Positions 16,453-26,549 are shown, numbered from the stretch's first letter. The stretch: 64,000 nt of DNA from Ensifer sp. IC3342 (GCF_020193655.1 NZ_JADYVE010000019.1:1-64000); one strand, 5' to 3'. The notes: generated by a model from the letters alone, not told the origin. Translations and numbers: made by a program.

Positions 16453-19400
16453 TCAGACCGCGAGTTGCGGCCGGAAGACCACATCGGCCCAGTAGTTGGC
16501 GGAAGCGAAAGTGTCGGTCGGGAACAGGCCTGTGGTGGAGCTTCCACCGTATGCGTAAACGCCGTTGCCGCCGGCGGCGGCGCTTGATGGGGCGGTCAGC
16601 GGACCATTCGTGACGGCGCCGGTGAAGAAGTTATCCGTCGCCACGTAGAAGCCGGTCGTGTGGTAGGACGCGACATAGGTGGTGTTGGCGCTGATCGAGA
16701 CGGGTGTCGACAGGGCAACCGTCTGCCAGCCGCTCGCCGCCGTGTTGGTGAATGTGGCGCTGGCGAGCTTGGTTCCGGTCGCGGTCCACAGGTCGAGCAC
16801 GTTCTGCCCGGTGTCGCTGGAACTGCGGTAGAATTTCAGCGCCGTGATCTGGCCGGCAACGTTGGCCTGGAACTTGACGCCGACTTCGAGCTGCCGGCCG
16901 TCGTTGAGGCTTGCCTGGGCCGGCGTGGAGGATGCGCTGAACAGGCTGTAGGTCGTGGGAGCTGTCGATACGGCGATGTTGAAGGTTTCGCTGGCAGCAA
17001 GGCTGCCGAGATCGGCGGCCGTGACCCGGATCGCCAGCGTGCCGACATCGGCCGCCGTCGGCGTGCCGCTGAACGTTCGCGTCGAAGCGTTGAAGCTCAG
17101 CCAGCCGGGCAGCGGCGAGCCGTCGGCGGCCGTGGCCGTATAGGTGAGCGTGTCGCCGCTGTCGACATCGGTAAACGTGCTGGCCGGCAGCACCAGCGAG
17201 AAGGCGGTGTCGACGACGGCGTTCTGATTGGCGGTCTGGGCCGCGAGCACCGGCGCGTCATTGGCGCCGTGGATGGTGACGGTGAGCGTGGCTGTCGAGG
17301 TGGCGCCGGCTGCATCGCGCATCGTGTAGCTGAAGACGTCGGTCAGCGTGTTGGTCGACTGCCGCAAGGCCTGCACGGCGGCATCATTCTCGTTGACGCT
17401 GTAGGTGAAGGCGCCCGACGCATTGAGCACCAGGCTGCCATGCGCACCGGCAAGCGCCGTGCCAAGCGTGCCGGTCGTCGTCCCGAACCGGACCGCTGTG
17501 ACGGTTTTGGTGTCGCCGGCATCCGGATCGGTGTCGTTGGTCAGCACATTGCCGCTGGCCGGCGCGCCGCCTGATCCGTTGGCGATGCCGCCCTTCTCGG
17601 TGGCATCGCCCGTATCTGCAACCGCCGTCGGCGTGGTGTTCGGCGTCGGCGTCACGGTGATGTTGAAGGTCTCGCTGGCAGCAAGGCTGCCGAGATCGGC
17701 GGCCGTGACCCGGATCGCCAGCGTGCCGACATCGGCCGCCGTCGGCGTGCCGCTGAACGTTCGCGTCGAAGCGTTGAAGCTCAGCCAGCCGGGAAGCGGC
17801 GAGCCGTCGGCGGCCGTGGCCGTATAGGCGAGCGTGTCGCCGCTGTCGACATCGGTGAACGTGCTGGCCGGCAGCACCAGCGAGAAGGCGGTGTCGACGA
17901 CGGCGTTCTGATTGGCGGTCTGGGCCGCGAGCACCGGCGCGTCATTGGCGCCGTGGATGGTGACGGTGAGCGTGGCTGTCGAGGTGGCGCCGGCTGCATC
18001 GCGCATCGTGTAGCTGAAGACGTCGGTCAGCGTGTTGGTCGACTGCCGCAAGGCCTGCACGGCGGCATCATTCTCGTTGACGCTGTAGGTGAAGGCGCCC
18101 GACGCATTGAGCACCAGGCTGCCATGCGCACCGGCGAGCGCCGTGCCAAGCGTGCCGGTCGTCGTCCCGAACCGGACCGCTGTGACGGTTTTGGTGTCGC
18201 CGGCATCCGGATCGGTGTCGTTGGTAAGCACATTGCCGCTGGCCGGCGCCCCGCCTGATCCGTTGGCGATGCCGCCCTTCTCGGTGGCATCGCCCATATC
18301 TGCAACCGCCGTCGGCGCTGTATTGGCGGACGCCGGGTTGAACAAGACATCGACCCAGTAGTTCTCGCCGTTGAAGGTGCTGCTCGGGAAGGCGCTGGCC
18401 GAATTGTAGGTGTAGACACCGGCATTCGCCGGGGCCGTAAGTGGTCCATTTGTCACGGGAGACGCGAAATAGTTTGCCGTTGCCGTATAGTGTCCGTAGT
18501 TGGTGTGGTACGAGACCACATATGTCGTGCCAGCGGTGATGGCGACCGGGTTGGAAAAGCTCGCTGCCTGCCAGCCTACTCCTGACTCGTTGGTGAAGGT
18601 GACCGTCGCCAGCTTGGTCCCCGTGCTCGACCAGAGCGACCCTGTGTGTGGCCCGATGTTCAAGTCGCTCTTGTAGTACCGCACCCCCGTCACGGTGCCG
18701 GCCACTGAGGATTGGAACTTCATTCCCACTTCGATCGGCTTGGCATCGGCATCCGGCACGATGGGCGGTATGGCCGAAACGGGAAAGAAGTTGCTGCCGG
18801 TGATGGTCACAGTGCGGCCGACACCGGGGGTCTCCAGATTGAGGCTGTCGTCCACCGCCCGAGTTTTGATGGTGAACGAGCCGGCTCTCGGCGCGACCCA
18901 GCTGTATGTCCAGGTCTCGTCTCCCACCGCCCGGTGCCAGGTCGTGCCGCCATCGGTCGAGACCTCGACCGCAGCGACGACACCCCCGACGTCGGAGGCC
19001 GTTCCGCTGATCGTGACGGCGTTGCCCACCTTTAGGGCGGTTCCATCATTCGGGGCGGTGATGGATGACACCGGCCTTGTGGTGTCCGTCGACTGGGTTG
19101 CCGACACCAGCCCGGCTTCCAACGTGCCAGGCTGGATTCCCATATCGGCCAGCAGGTTGACCATAGCCTGCTTGACCCGTGGGTCGGCCGGAGTGGCTTC
19201 CAGGTCATGGTTCTCATCGAGCCCCCACGCCCAGTAAACTGTGCCGGCTCCGAACACCAAGGCACCGCTAGGAGCTCGGTAAAGCGTCAGATTGTGAGTG
19301 GCGGTAGCCGCACCTGTGGCGGTGCCGTAGTCGAGCAGATATTCGTTCACGGGCAAGGTTGTCGACGACAGCTCAATGAGACCGGCGGGACGGAAACCAT

Positions 19401-21417
19401 TGTCGGGCGACTCATCCCATTCATATCCGAGATAGTTCCGCTCGAGTGTAGCAGTCTGGCCCGGTTGCAGGTTTGCCACACTGGTGTCGCGCCAGAAGCG
19501 CAGATTGGCGTCGTCATACGGGATTGTGATCGCATCGCTTCGGTACGAGTCGACCTGGAACATGGTGCCGGTCAGCGCATTTTCCGGCCGGCCTCCCCCG
19601 ACCGCAGTCGGCGAGACGAACCGCGGATCCCGGTAGGTTCCGGTCCATTGATTATCCGGATCGATGGGGCCGGCCCTGGTCTCCTTGTAGCAAACCAAGG
19701 TCCGATACGCTTGCGCGCCAGCACTGATGCTGGGAGCAAAGCGTGTCTCCCAATAGACCTCGTTGCCGCTCCAGAAGCAGAGGTTCACACCAGCATCCCG
19801 CGCCGCCTCGACGTTGGCGCGCTGTTGCCCCGACCAATATTCGTCGTGGCCGACGCTCAGGAACATCTTGTGGTTCTGGATCAGGCTGCCGAAGCGATCG
19901 GAGTCCATTCCGGCCATATAGGAAACGTCATAGCCGTTCTTCTCCAGCCACCGGATGGCCGGGTACTCGACACCGAAGATAAAATCCTGCGGCCCGGCCG
20001 CCAGGCCGCCGCCCCTCGTGGTGATCGGGCGATTGTAACTGACCGCGTATGCACGCCCAGGGGCGGAGTCAGTGGCCGGCCCATTGCCCTGGTACAGGTT
20101 GGCTCCACCCCAGGGATTGTAAGCCTGCCAAGTCTCATCCGAGGTTTGGAATACAATGTCGCTGTGGCTGCTGTCGTCGCGCACGATGAAAGGGATGTGG
20201 TTCTGGCCGGCGGTTCCGTCCTGGCGCACCAGCTTAGCGATGTAGATCCCCGACACTGCGTCGGCCGGAATCGCCCACGAGGCTGAAACCGACCAGTTGC
20301 CAGCGTCGACCAAGCCCGTGGTGCTGTCGCGCAACGGCGTAGGCTGGTTCTGGACGCCAGTATGCTGAATGGTGGCAACCTTGCGAGCTCCCATGCCGCC
20401 GTAATAACCGAGGCGATAGATGTCGATGCGATAATTGCTGGAATTCGTATTGATCTTGAAGCTCACCGTCTGACCGCGATTGACGCTGATATCGGTGGCG
20501 AAGCCCTCGATGTTCGAGCTGCCGGCGCCGTCGATGCCCCATTCACTCTGCGGATTGCCGGGTTTCTCATTCTCAAGAACGATCGGATTGGTCGCTGCCG
20601 CGGCCGCGACAAGATTTTGCGAGGTGTCGGGGGCAACCGCCGCCCTGGTGAGCGAGCCGGGCAATGTGCCGATCAGGCCCGTCATCAATCCGGCGGTCTC
20701 CCGGCTTCCGGGCAGCCGTTCCTTCCAAGCTGCCAATGGGGCCACGTTCCGCAATAGTAACGGATCGCTAGTCGAAGTGCCGAAGATGCCGTGACGGCTC
20801 GGCACATAGTCCGCTCCGACGTTTAGCCTTGTACCCGGCACTCGACCGTCTGCCTGGAGGATGCTGCCGGGGGTAGCATTGGGCACGGCAACCGGCATAA
20901 ATCCCACAGGCACGGAAGATCCCACAATGTCGGTAGTGGCCGAAGGGGTCGTAGCCTGGATCACCATAACGTTTGACGTCGGTGACTCGGAAGCCACGAA
21001 AGGCGTTCTTGCCTCCGGTGCCGTGTGGACGTGACTTTGGAGGGGAGACAGGTCGCGGGGATGATTGATGCTCCCGGCAGACGTCAGCAGCGACGCTGCC
21101 CTGAATGAATCGGTGCTCGGCGCCACTGCACCGCGCCCCGTTGCAGCAGCGCCCCCCAGCGACAGCGACGCGTAATCGACATCGACCTGCCCGCAAGTTT
21201 TGGAGATAAGACCCCCGTGTTGGCTGCGGTGGTGGCCATTGTCCCGTGCCGTATCGTTCCGCTGCGCGATTGGCATCGTCCGAGCGAGCTTCGAATGCCC
21301 ATCGCTCTCGCGTGTGGCGCTGCGCGACCTCGCTTCGACGTCAACGGCCAGCCGCCTGAGAACCGACGAATCCGAGAGAATTGAACGGAGATCCCACCAG
21401 CGATCATCACCACGCAT
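16453..21417 (-). CDS. Giant surface/secreted protein: DMFase-like core, Ig-like, DUF4082 and cadherin-like repeats
   Basis: A 1654-residue protein. After a low-complexity N-terminus of about 280 residues comes a domain like the C-terminal part of the N,N-dimethylformamidase large subunit (about 282-770), with blocks such as YRLGYYGGMGARKV and GHDEYWSGQQRANVEAARDA. An Ig-like domain (about 775-870) and a DUF4082 domain (about 876-1030) follow. Then come two nearly identical 228-residue units (about 1033-1488) of VCBS/cadherin-like folds (NVLTNDTDPDAGD, FTYSVNENDAAV, PLPGWLSFN). A second DUF4082 domain (about 1496-1653) ends the protein. There is no classical signal peptide or anchor, so type I export is plausible. 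Adhesion or glycan binding is inferred. It lies between the two LuxR copies. Confidence 0.8.
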   Translation of the reverse strand: MRGDDRWWDLRSILSDSSVLRRLAVDVEARSRSATRESDGHSKLARTMPIAQRNDTARDNGHHRSQHGGLISKTCGQVDVDYASLSLGGAAATGRGAVAPSTDSFRAASLLTSAGSINHPRDLSPLQSHVHTAPEARTPFVASESPTSNVMVIQATTPSATTDIVGSSVPVGFMPVAVPNATPGSILQADGRVPGTRLNVGADYVPSRHGIFGTSTSDPLLLRNVAPLAAWKERLPGSRETAGLMTGLIGTLPGSLTRAAVAPDTSQNLVAAAAATNPIVLENEKPGNPQSEWGIDGAGSSNIEGFATDISVNRGQTVSFKINTNSSNYRIDIYRLGYYGGMGARKVATIQHTGVQNQPTPLRDSTTGLVDAGNWSVSASWAIPADAVSGIYIAKLVRQDGTAGQNHIPFIVRDDSSHSDIVFQTSDETWQAYNPWGGANLYQGNGPATDSAPGRAYAVSYNRPITTRGGGLAAGPQDFIFGVEYPAIRWLEKNGYDVSYMAGMDSDRFGSLIQNHKMFLSVGHDEYWSGQQRANVEAARDAGVNLCFWSGNEVYWETRFAPSISAGAQAYRTLVCYKETRAGPIDPDNQWTGTYRDPRFVSPTAVGGGRPENALTGTMFQVDSYRSDAITIPYDDANLRFWRDTSVANLQPGQTATLERNYLGYEWDESPDNGFRPAGLIELSSTTLPVNEYLLDYGTATGAATATHNLTLYRAPSGALVFGAGTVYWAWGLDENHDLEATPADPRVKQAMVNLLADMGIQPGTLEAGLVSATQSTDTTRPVSSITAPNDGTALKVGNAVTISGTASDVGGVVAAVEVSTDGGTTWHRAVGDETWTYSWVAPRAGSFTIKTRAVDDSLNLETPGVGRTVTITGSNFFPVSAIPPIVPDADAKPIEVGMKFQSSVAGTVTGVRYYKSDLNIGPHTGSLWSSTGTKLATVTFTNESGVGWQAASFSNPVAITAGTTYVVSYHTNYGHYTATANYFASPVTNGPLTAPANAGVYTYNSASAFPSSTFNGENYWVDVLFNPASANTAPTAVADMGDATEKGGIANGSGGAPASGNVLTNDTDPDAGDTKTVTAVRFGTTTGTLGTALAGAHGSLVLNASGAFTYSVNENDAAVQALRQSTNTLTDVFSYTMRDAAGATSTATLTVTIHGANDAPVLAAQTANQNAVVDTAFSLVLPASTFTDVDSGDTLAYTATAADGSPLPGWLSFNASTRTFSGTPTAADVGTLAIRVTAADLGSLAASETFNITVTPTPNTTPTAVADTGDATEKGGIANGSGGAPASGNVLTNDTDPDAGDTKTVTAVRFGTTTGTLGTALAGAHGSLVLNASGAFTYSVNENDAAVQALRQSTNTLTDVFSYTMRDAAGATSTATLTVTIHGANDAPVLAAQTANQNAVVDTAFSLVLPASTFTDVDSGDTLTYTATAADGSPLPGWLSFNASTRTFSGTPTAADVGTLAIRVTAADLGSLAASETFNIAVSTAPTTYSLFSASSTPAQASLNDGRQLEVGVKFQANVAGQITALKFYRSSSDTGQNVLDLWTATGTKLASATFTNTAASGWQTVALSTPVSISANTTYVASYHTTGFYVATDNFFTGAVTNGPLTAPSSAAAGGNGVYAYGGSSTTGLFPTDTFASANYWADVVFRPQLAV
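16952..17635. repeat. 684-base coding repeat, unit 1
   Basis: This is the downstream-coding copy of a 228-codon unit inside the giant surface-protein gene. It matches the adjacent 17636-18319 with only scattered base changes over most of its length, which implies recent duplication or ongoing gene conversion. Boundaries are approximate by about 20 bases. Confidence 0.85.
17636..18319. repeat. 684-base coding repeat, unit 2
   Basis: The tandem partner of the preceding unit. The offset is exactly 684 bases, so the reading frame is preserved and the unit number could change by slippage or recombination without breaking the protein. Confidence 0.85.
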
Positions 21418-21829
21418 GAGATGACCCTTTGCGAAATTGTCTAAAGCCGCGCCTCAAGATCCAATACAAGATCACTTTTGCGTGCACGTGCCACACGGAA
21501 GAATAGCTGAAACTGCAATAAATATACCGTAGCTATTTCGATCGAGATCAAACTAACTACCCTAAGAATATGATCGCGTTAAGGGAGATGTCGGCTTCAA
21601 CACCGACCTTCGCCGGTCGGGTGGCGTCTCGAAGGTCAGCTATTTCGCGATGCTGCGCCGTCCGTACCCGGCGCCGATGCGTCGCGTCTACGTGCGGATC
21701 ATCCTGAATCAGATCGACTTGCGCGCTCCCGATGATTTTATCCGGCAGCAATGCTCGTCCCGTGGCGCGGCCGGAAAGGCTCATCTGCTCCTCAATTGCA
21801 ACCCCGCAGATTGTGCATAAGGCGGCATC
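21418..21829. other. Upstream region of the surface-protein gene
   Basis: About 410 bases. The part next to 21417 is AT-richer (around 21480-21560) and should hold the promoter of the minus-strand surface-protein gene. The rest codes on either strand only for short unrecognised segments joined to the ISL3 remnant. Confidence 0.4.
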
Positions 21830-22245
21830 CCGCTGCAGCTGCCGCAGGATCGCGTCGTCGCTGACGGGCACGCCGAGCCGTCGCATCACGCGCTCGCCAG
21901 GACGCCCGCCTGCACTATGGCCGAGCAGACCGACAATCTCCGAGACCCTCCTTGTCCGGCGCGCATACGGGGAAGCAATCATCGGCAGTCGGTCGGTGAA
22001 CGTTTGGCGTTCACATTTCTGATGTGCGCACCGCCGGCGGCTCAACCGAAGCTTCACCGTTACGGTCTTGCCCTGGACCGGCAGATCTTGAAGGCTTCTG
22101 TTGGTCCAGCCGTGCCGATTTCGGGTGCGCCGTCCACAATCGGGGCAAATGCCGAACGCTGGTCCGGCAGCGGAAACAATCCAACTCTCATCATCAGTGA
22201 GCGCGACACCCAGAACTTTGACCCCCGGGGCCGGCCAACCATTTC
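21830..22245 (-). pseudogene. ISL3-family transposase, N-terminal fragment
   Basis: On the minus strand the frame gives an ISL3 zinc-binding N-terminus: FGICPDCGRRTRNRHGW, LQDLPVQGKTVTVKLRL and CAHQKCERQTFTDRLP. It continues through ARRTRRVSEIVGLL to LGVPVSDDAILRQLQRDAA. After that the match stops abruptly and unrelated sequence follows to 21557. The DDE core is missing, so this is an insertion-sequence remnant. Confidence 0.75.
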
Positions 22246-22769
22246 GTTTTCGTTCGCATGCCCGCTCATAGCGGCATCATGTCTAACGGCGAGTGAACCA
22301 CACAAAGTGAGGAAGACCCGCTTTAAATGCCAAGCCAAGTCGAAACAGCCGCGTTCTCACATTTAAATGCCATGCGACATGCTGCCTCAGACTGAATAAA
22401 CTCCCCTTCGACAACCAAAGGTACGTCGAGACCCCCAAATTTTTGCGATTTTAAGGGCCTTGCCTCGGTGCAAAATACCAGCGTCGGGAAATATTCTGCC
22501 CGGCACCCCATTCGCCGTGCCGCGTCCGGCCCCCTCCGAAACTGCGGCTACAGGGCGAAATCTTAGAGAAGCCTCGGCCTCCCCAGCCGGGGCTTTTTTC
22601 GCGCTTGGTAATCTCACACCGAGCCCCATTGACGCCATGTCACGCCGGCGAGCAAGCGCCAGACGCGGCGGCGCGCCGCGATCGAACCGGCCATCGGCCA
22701 TCTCACCGCATGGGCCACAATTATCTCGCCCACAGCCAAGGCGACGCTATCAACTCCGTCCTTGCCTCG
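22246..22769. other. Gap before LuxR repeat copy 2
   Basis: No gene is recognised. The bases from about 22740 begin to resemble 12260-12300, with lower identity than the repeat proper, so the ancestral duplication may have been longer. Confidence 0.35.
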
Positions 22770-24090
22770 GCAACAACTTCTCAGCTGGTTCAGGCAATTC
22801 TTCTCGCAGCTGCTCGCCTGCCTCCACAGCAGCCAGAACGCACCCGCCGTTTAAGTCCGCCTATTGTTCACGGTCGACTGATAAGACGCGCGGCGCTGTC
22901 GTCGCGCGGCGCCACGGCATTCAAGCCGACACTTCGGTCCGTTTGCGTCAGCGTGATGGTGCACGGAGCGAGGCGGGATCAGCATCGCTCCGGAAGTAGC
23001 GCGACGCCGCCTCCGTCCGGTTGCGCACGTTCATCTTCTTGTAGATGTTGCGGACATGCACCTTGACGGTGTTTTCCGAAAGCCCGAGACGATCGGCGAT
23101 GATCTTGTTCTGCGTGCCCAGGCAGATGAGATCGAGAATCTGGATCTCGCGCATCGTCAGGGGGCCTTGGCCAAAGTCGCCCTTGCGTTCCAGATCGATG
23201 GCCTCCGAAGACGCCTGTTTTTGCTCGACACGGCCGCCCCCTGAGAGCTCTCTCGGCGCCAGGCGCCGAAGCAACGCGGCGGGAAAATGCTCGCCGCCCT
23301 TCATCAGGAGATCGATGGCGGTAAGGCATACGTCGAGATTGAGATTCAGCGGCAGCACGCCGTGAACCAAGCCTTCGTCGACGACTCCCGCGATCGATGA
23401 GTCGAACTCGCCCGCATCCTGCACCAGGCCGATCGCGGCCTTCGGATGGCACTCGTGGATCATCCTCATGATCGATGGAAATGCTGCGGCCGGCAGGCCG
23501 TAAAGTATGACCAGGCTTACGTCGACAAGTTTACCGTCCAGGAGACGCTCGGCGTTTGAAAGGCTTACGACGTACATATCCTGAAAACGCGCCGTGATCG
23601 CCTGCGTCAAACATTCGGCGAACAGGTCGGTCTTAGCGAGCACTACAATCTTGCTTTTCTTCGGCAAAACCTTGTCGTTATCTTCAAATTTACTCAGGGT
23701 CGAGCTCGTACGATACATTTATGCCTCCTTGGCACTCCCTTTGCGGGTTCTGTGTCGCTGCCTGAGAGCGTTAAAATTCCACTGAGATCACTGCGTAAAA
23801 TTTAAAAGAACTCTTTCATTACTATAGTGTTTCAGTGGATGAACAAAAATTGTTATTGAAACTAATCGTTTGGGACTATAGCGCCATCACCACAATACTT
23901 GACGCTAGTTATGTTTTATCAATACAACAATCGAGCGTCACTGTCATTATCGCGCAGTTCCGATACTTATCGCACTGTTCATTTCTACTCAAAATGGACT
24001 AGCTCAGATCGTCGGCAACGAGGGCACAGTGCCCGAGGAGCGATGCCTATTTGGTGAGCAAGTCAAACGATCCGAGCGCTGGCGTTCGAT
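22770..24090. repeat. Direct repeat, copy 2 (LuxR gene and flanks)
   Basis: The second copy of the segment at 12303-13628, in the same orientation. The identity is strongest over the regulator gene and again at about 23965-24060. The right end runs into a broken resolvase gene. Confidence 0.85.
22948..23718 (-). CDS. LuxR-type response regulator with a degenerate receiver, copy 2
   Basis: A 256-residue near-twin of the regulator at 12481-13254. It differs by Asn to Lys at residue 10 and by loss of one Met in the AAIGLMVQDAG region (a clean three-base deletion), with otherwise near-identical DNA. The receiver again lacks the phospho-acceptor Asp, and the LuxR helix-turn-helix is intact. It is oriented toward the surface-protein gene 1.5 kb downstream, with an ISL3 remnant between. 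The ribosome site here is AAGGAGGCATAA. Confidence 0.85.
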   Translation of the reverse strand: MYRTSSTLSKFEDNDKVLPKKSKIVVLAKTDLFAECLTQAITARFQDMYVVSLSNAERLLDGKLVDVSLVILYGLPAAAFPSIMRMIHECHPKAAIGLVQDAGEFDSSIAGVVDEGLVHGVLPLNLNLDVCLTAIDLLMKGGEHFPAALLRRLAPRELSGGGRVEQKQASSEAIDLERKGDFGQGPLTMREIQILDLICLGTQNKIIADRLGLSENTVKVHVRNIYKKMNVRNRTEAASRYFRSDADPASLRAPSR

Positions 24091-24159
24091 TGTCAACACT
24101 CGTCTCAGGCATCGACCTTGCCGATATCCTAGAGGACGATATCCACCTGGTTCTGGCGC

Positions 24160-24440
24160 TCATTGGCGGCGAGCTGGTCTTCCACGTGTTCGGCGCCATC
24201 GCATATTTACAGCGACGGCTGATCTCGGAGCGAACAAAGGACGGCGTCACTGCGGCGCGCGCGAAAGGGAAGCGACCAGGGCGACCGCCCGTCGACATCA
24301 GAAAGGTCGAGGCTGCCATAAAGCTGATCGAGGCCCGAATATCCCCCCGCCGAGGCCGCAAAAACAGCTCGGTCTTTGGTGCTCCACAGTCTATCGGGAA
24401 ATGCGTCGGCTGGGCATCAGCCGGCCAGCTCCCGATCCGG
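24160..24440 (+). pseudogene. Serine recombinase (resolvase/invertase), broken 3' part
   Basis: The C-terminal half of a resolvase is recognisable: FHVFGAIAYLQRRLISERTK, DGVTAARAKGKRPGRPP and EAAIKLIEARISP. It then shifts frame and continues as STVYREMRRLGISRP, the recognition helix. The catalytic N-terminus with its Ser is absent. It sits exactly at the right end of LuxR repeat copy 2, so a site-specific recombinase may have taken part in that duplication. Confidence 0.75.
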
Positions 24441-24545
24441 AACAATGCCTTGCAGCGTACCCGCTGTCAGCCAGTTACTGGTCGCCTGATACGGCATCAA
24501 CTTTCGTCGCTGATATCCAACTCGGGCACGCCAGTCCCAGCACGG

Positions 24546-26198
24546 CTATCGAGTTGCCAGCGACGTCTTTTGAAGGAAATCGTGAATCAATTCAGCCCGC
24601 ATCGGGGGGCTTAATAAATTGCCCTGCAGGCGATCGCACCCTCTCGTGCGGAGCCAGTCAGCTTGGCCCACATTCTCAACACCCTCCGCCGTTACCCGCA
24701 TTCCCAATCCGTGAGCAAGGGCAATGATGGAGCGGACGATTGCCTGACTTTTGTCGTCGGTTTCGACGTCTTTGATGAAGTATCTGTCGATCTTGATCGT
24801 ATCGAAGGGGAAGTTCTTGAGATACGCCAATGAAGAATAGCGGGTGCCGAAGTCATCGAGCGAGATGCGGACGCCCAGTACCTCCAGGGTGTGAAGGGTA
24901 TCGAGATTGTTGGTGGTGCGTTCGAGCAAGACCGACTCGGTAATTTCCAACTCCAGGCGCTCGGGTGGGAGGCCAGCGGAATCAACGATCTGCGCCACAC
25001 GATCGGTCAGACCCCTATTCAGGAATTCAGCCGGCGACAGATTCACCGCCACTGTGAAATGCGCCGGCCATGTAACTGCTTGCCGGCAGGCCTGCTCAAG
25101 CACCCACTCGCCGATCTCTCCCATCAGCCCATCTCCCTCCGCCATGGGTACGAACATGCTTGGCGGAATAATCCCGGCGAACGGGTGTTGCCACCGGAGA
25201 AGAGCCTCGAAGCCAACTATCGACCCGGATTCCGCGATCGGTTGGTATTCGATGAAGAATTGCTGGTCCTGCAACGCCACTCGCAGACTGCGCCTCAGCA
25301 TCTCGCGCTGTTCCAGCATGATGAGCATGGAGCGATTGAAAGTTCTGGCCCGCCCCCGCCCGTCGTTCTTGGCAGCGTAGAGTGCGATATCCGCAGCCTT
25401 CATCAACTGTTGGCCATCGTTTCCGTCTTCGGGCGCAATCGCGGTGCCGACGCTCGCACCGACGAACACGTCAATGCCGTCGACGGTGAACGGCTTTTTG
25501 AAGGCATTTACAATCAAGTCCGCCAAGCGCGCGGTCTGGGCGGGCTGTTCTCCGCGGCGCTGAATGACAGCGAACTCATCGCCGGCCAGCCGATAGGCAA
25601 TCTCTCCGTCACCGAGCAGAGTTTGAAGGCGCTCTGCCGTTCCCTGCAGCACGAAATCTCCCGCAGCGTGTCCGAGCGTGTCATTGACCGGCTTGAAGTC
25701 ATCAAGGTCAATCTGCATTAGCGCCAGCCTGTCCGCGTCGTGCAGCACCGGCAGGTTGCGACATAAGTCCTCACTGAATTGACGCCGGTTAGGCAGCCCC
25801 GTCAACAGGTCGTGCGTAGCCTGGTGGAGAAGGAGAACACGCTCGTCGGTGTCGGAATTTGGCGCTTTCGGCGGGGCCGCAGCCTCTCCCGTCTCGAAAA
25901 TCCCGAGGCGACGTTCCGCGCGAAAGATGAAGAGTTTCCGACTGGTCCCAGCGACGCTGGCGATGTCGAGACTTCGGGGGAATCCGGTGGCAAGCACCGA
26001 TTCCACCGCCAGCTTATGGTGAGAAGCCAAGAGCTCTGGATATACGTTCCATATTGTCGCCTGTGACGATGAGGCGATCTGATATTTTCGCCCGACTGCT
26101 GCAGAACAGTGGATAAGCTTGGCATCCTCGTAGAACGAAATGAGCTCGCGCGCTTCACTCCAAGGTAAAGTTGACCAAGCCGCGTCAAAATCACTCAT
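24546..26198 (-). CDS. GGDEF-EAL protein with an N-terminal PAS-like domain
   Basis: A 550-residue cytosolic protein. Residues 10-105 form a PAS-like sensor. The GGDEF domain (about 120-285) carries AGDEF at 205-209, a variant still active in many cyclases, and no RxxD inhibitory site in front of it. The EAL domain (about 300-545) has E331-A-L333 and the metal/catalytic blocks ITESVLLE, DDFGTRYSS, TIKID and AEGVE, so c-di-GMP hydrolysis is plausible. It is divergent from bgsB, whose glucan synthase needs c-di-GMP. A close paralogue lies on the far side of bgsA. The net direction (making or degrading c-di-GMP) cannot be told. Confidence 0.88.
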   Translation of the reverse strand: MSDFDAAWSTLPWSEARELISFYEDAKLIHCSAAVGRKYQIASSSQATIWNVYPELLASHHKLAVESVLATGFPRSLDIASVAGTSRKLFIFRAERRLGIFETGEAAAPPKAPNSDTDERVLLLHQATHDLLTGLPNRRQFSEDLCRNLPVLHDADRLALMQIDLDDFKPVNDTLGHAAGDFVLQGTAERLQTLLGDGEIAYRLAGDEFAVIQRRGEQPAQTARLADLIVNAFKKPFTVDGIDVFVGASVGTAIAPEDGNDGQQLMKAADIALYAAKNDGRGRARTFNRSMLIMLEQREMLRRSLRVALQDQQFFIEYQPIAESGSIVGFEALLRWQHPFAGIIPPSMFVPMAEGDGLMGEIGEWVLEQACRQAVTWPAHFTVAVNLSPAEFLNRGLTDRVAQIVDSAGLPPERLELEITESVLLERTTNNLDTLHTLEVLGVRISLDDFGTRYSSLAYLKNFPFDTIKIDRYFIKDVETDDKSQAIVRSIIALAHGLGMRVTAEGVENVGQADWLRTRGCDRLQGNLLSPPMRAELIHDFLQKTSLATR

Positions 26199-26549
26199 AC
26201 CCCGTGCTCTTTCGATTGAGGTCTTTCACCAGGGCCTTTCCGGCACCCTACCTTCCCATTTCCGCTTGGACCGCTCATCGAGCCAATCAGCTGGCGGCTT
26301 TGGCTTGCAAGCTTGCCGCTCTGAAATTATCGCACTGCGTGTGTCGGTCAATCCAACACGACCAGAGTACTAGCAATTTCTGTCCGTCTCTTCACGGTGA
26401 ACTTCCTCGCTGACACAGGCATTTCCATACGAGAACATGCAAAATTAAGGGTTGTTCAACGTTAGAGAGCGATGAATGTTAGTGCGGCGCGGCCGAATTC
26501 GATATACCCGTGCTCACGCGACAGGATCAAGAGAACACGGACGCTTGAG
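26199..26549. other. Divergent promoter region: GGDEF-EAL / bgsB
   Basis: About 350 bases between divergent genes, without a gene of its own. The bases 26420-26470 are AT-rich and precede a possible alternative bgsB start (ATG at 26472 after GTTAGAGAG). No RpoE2-type box was found here, in contrast to the region from 40 kb on. Confidence 0.45.

Noticed and set aside
16973-18319. The tandem 684-base units as a CRISPR-like or mobile repeat
   Set aside because: They are in-frame protein repeats of cadherin/VCBS type within one gene.
16660-18361. Long plus-strand open frames (up to 304 codons) opposite the giant surface-protein gene
   Set aside because: They are antisense shadows of a GC-rich repetitive gene; they repeat with the same 684-base offset and have no ribosome sites or families.
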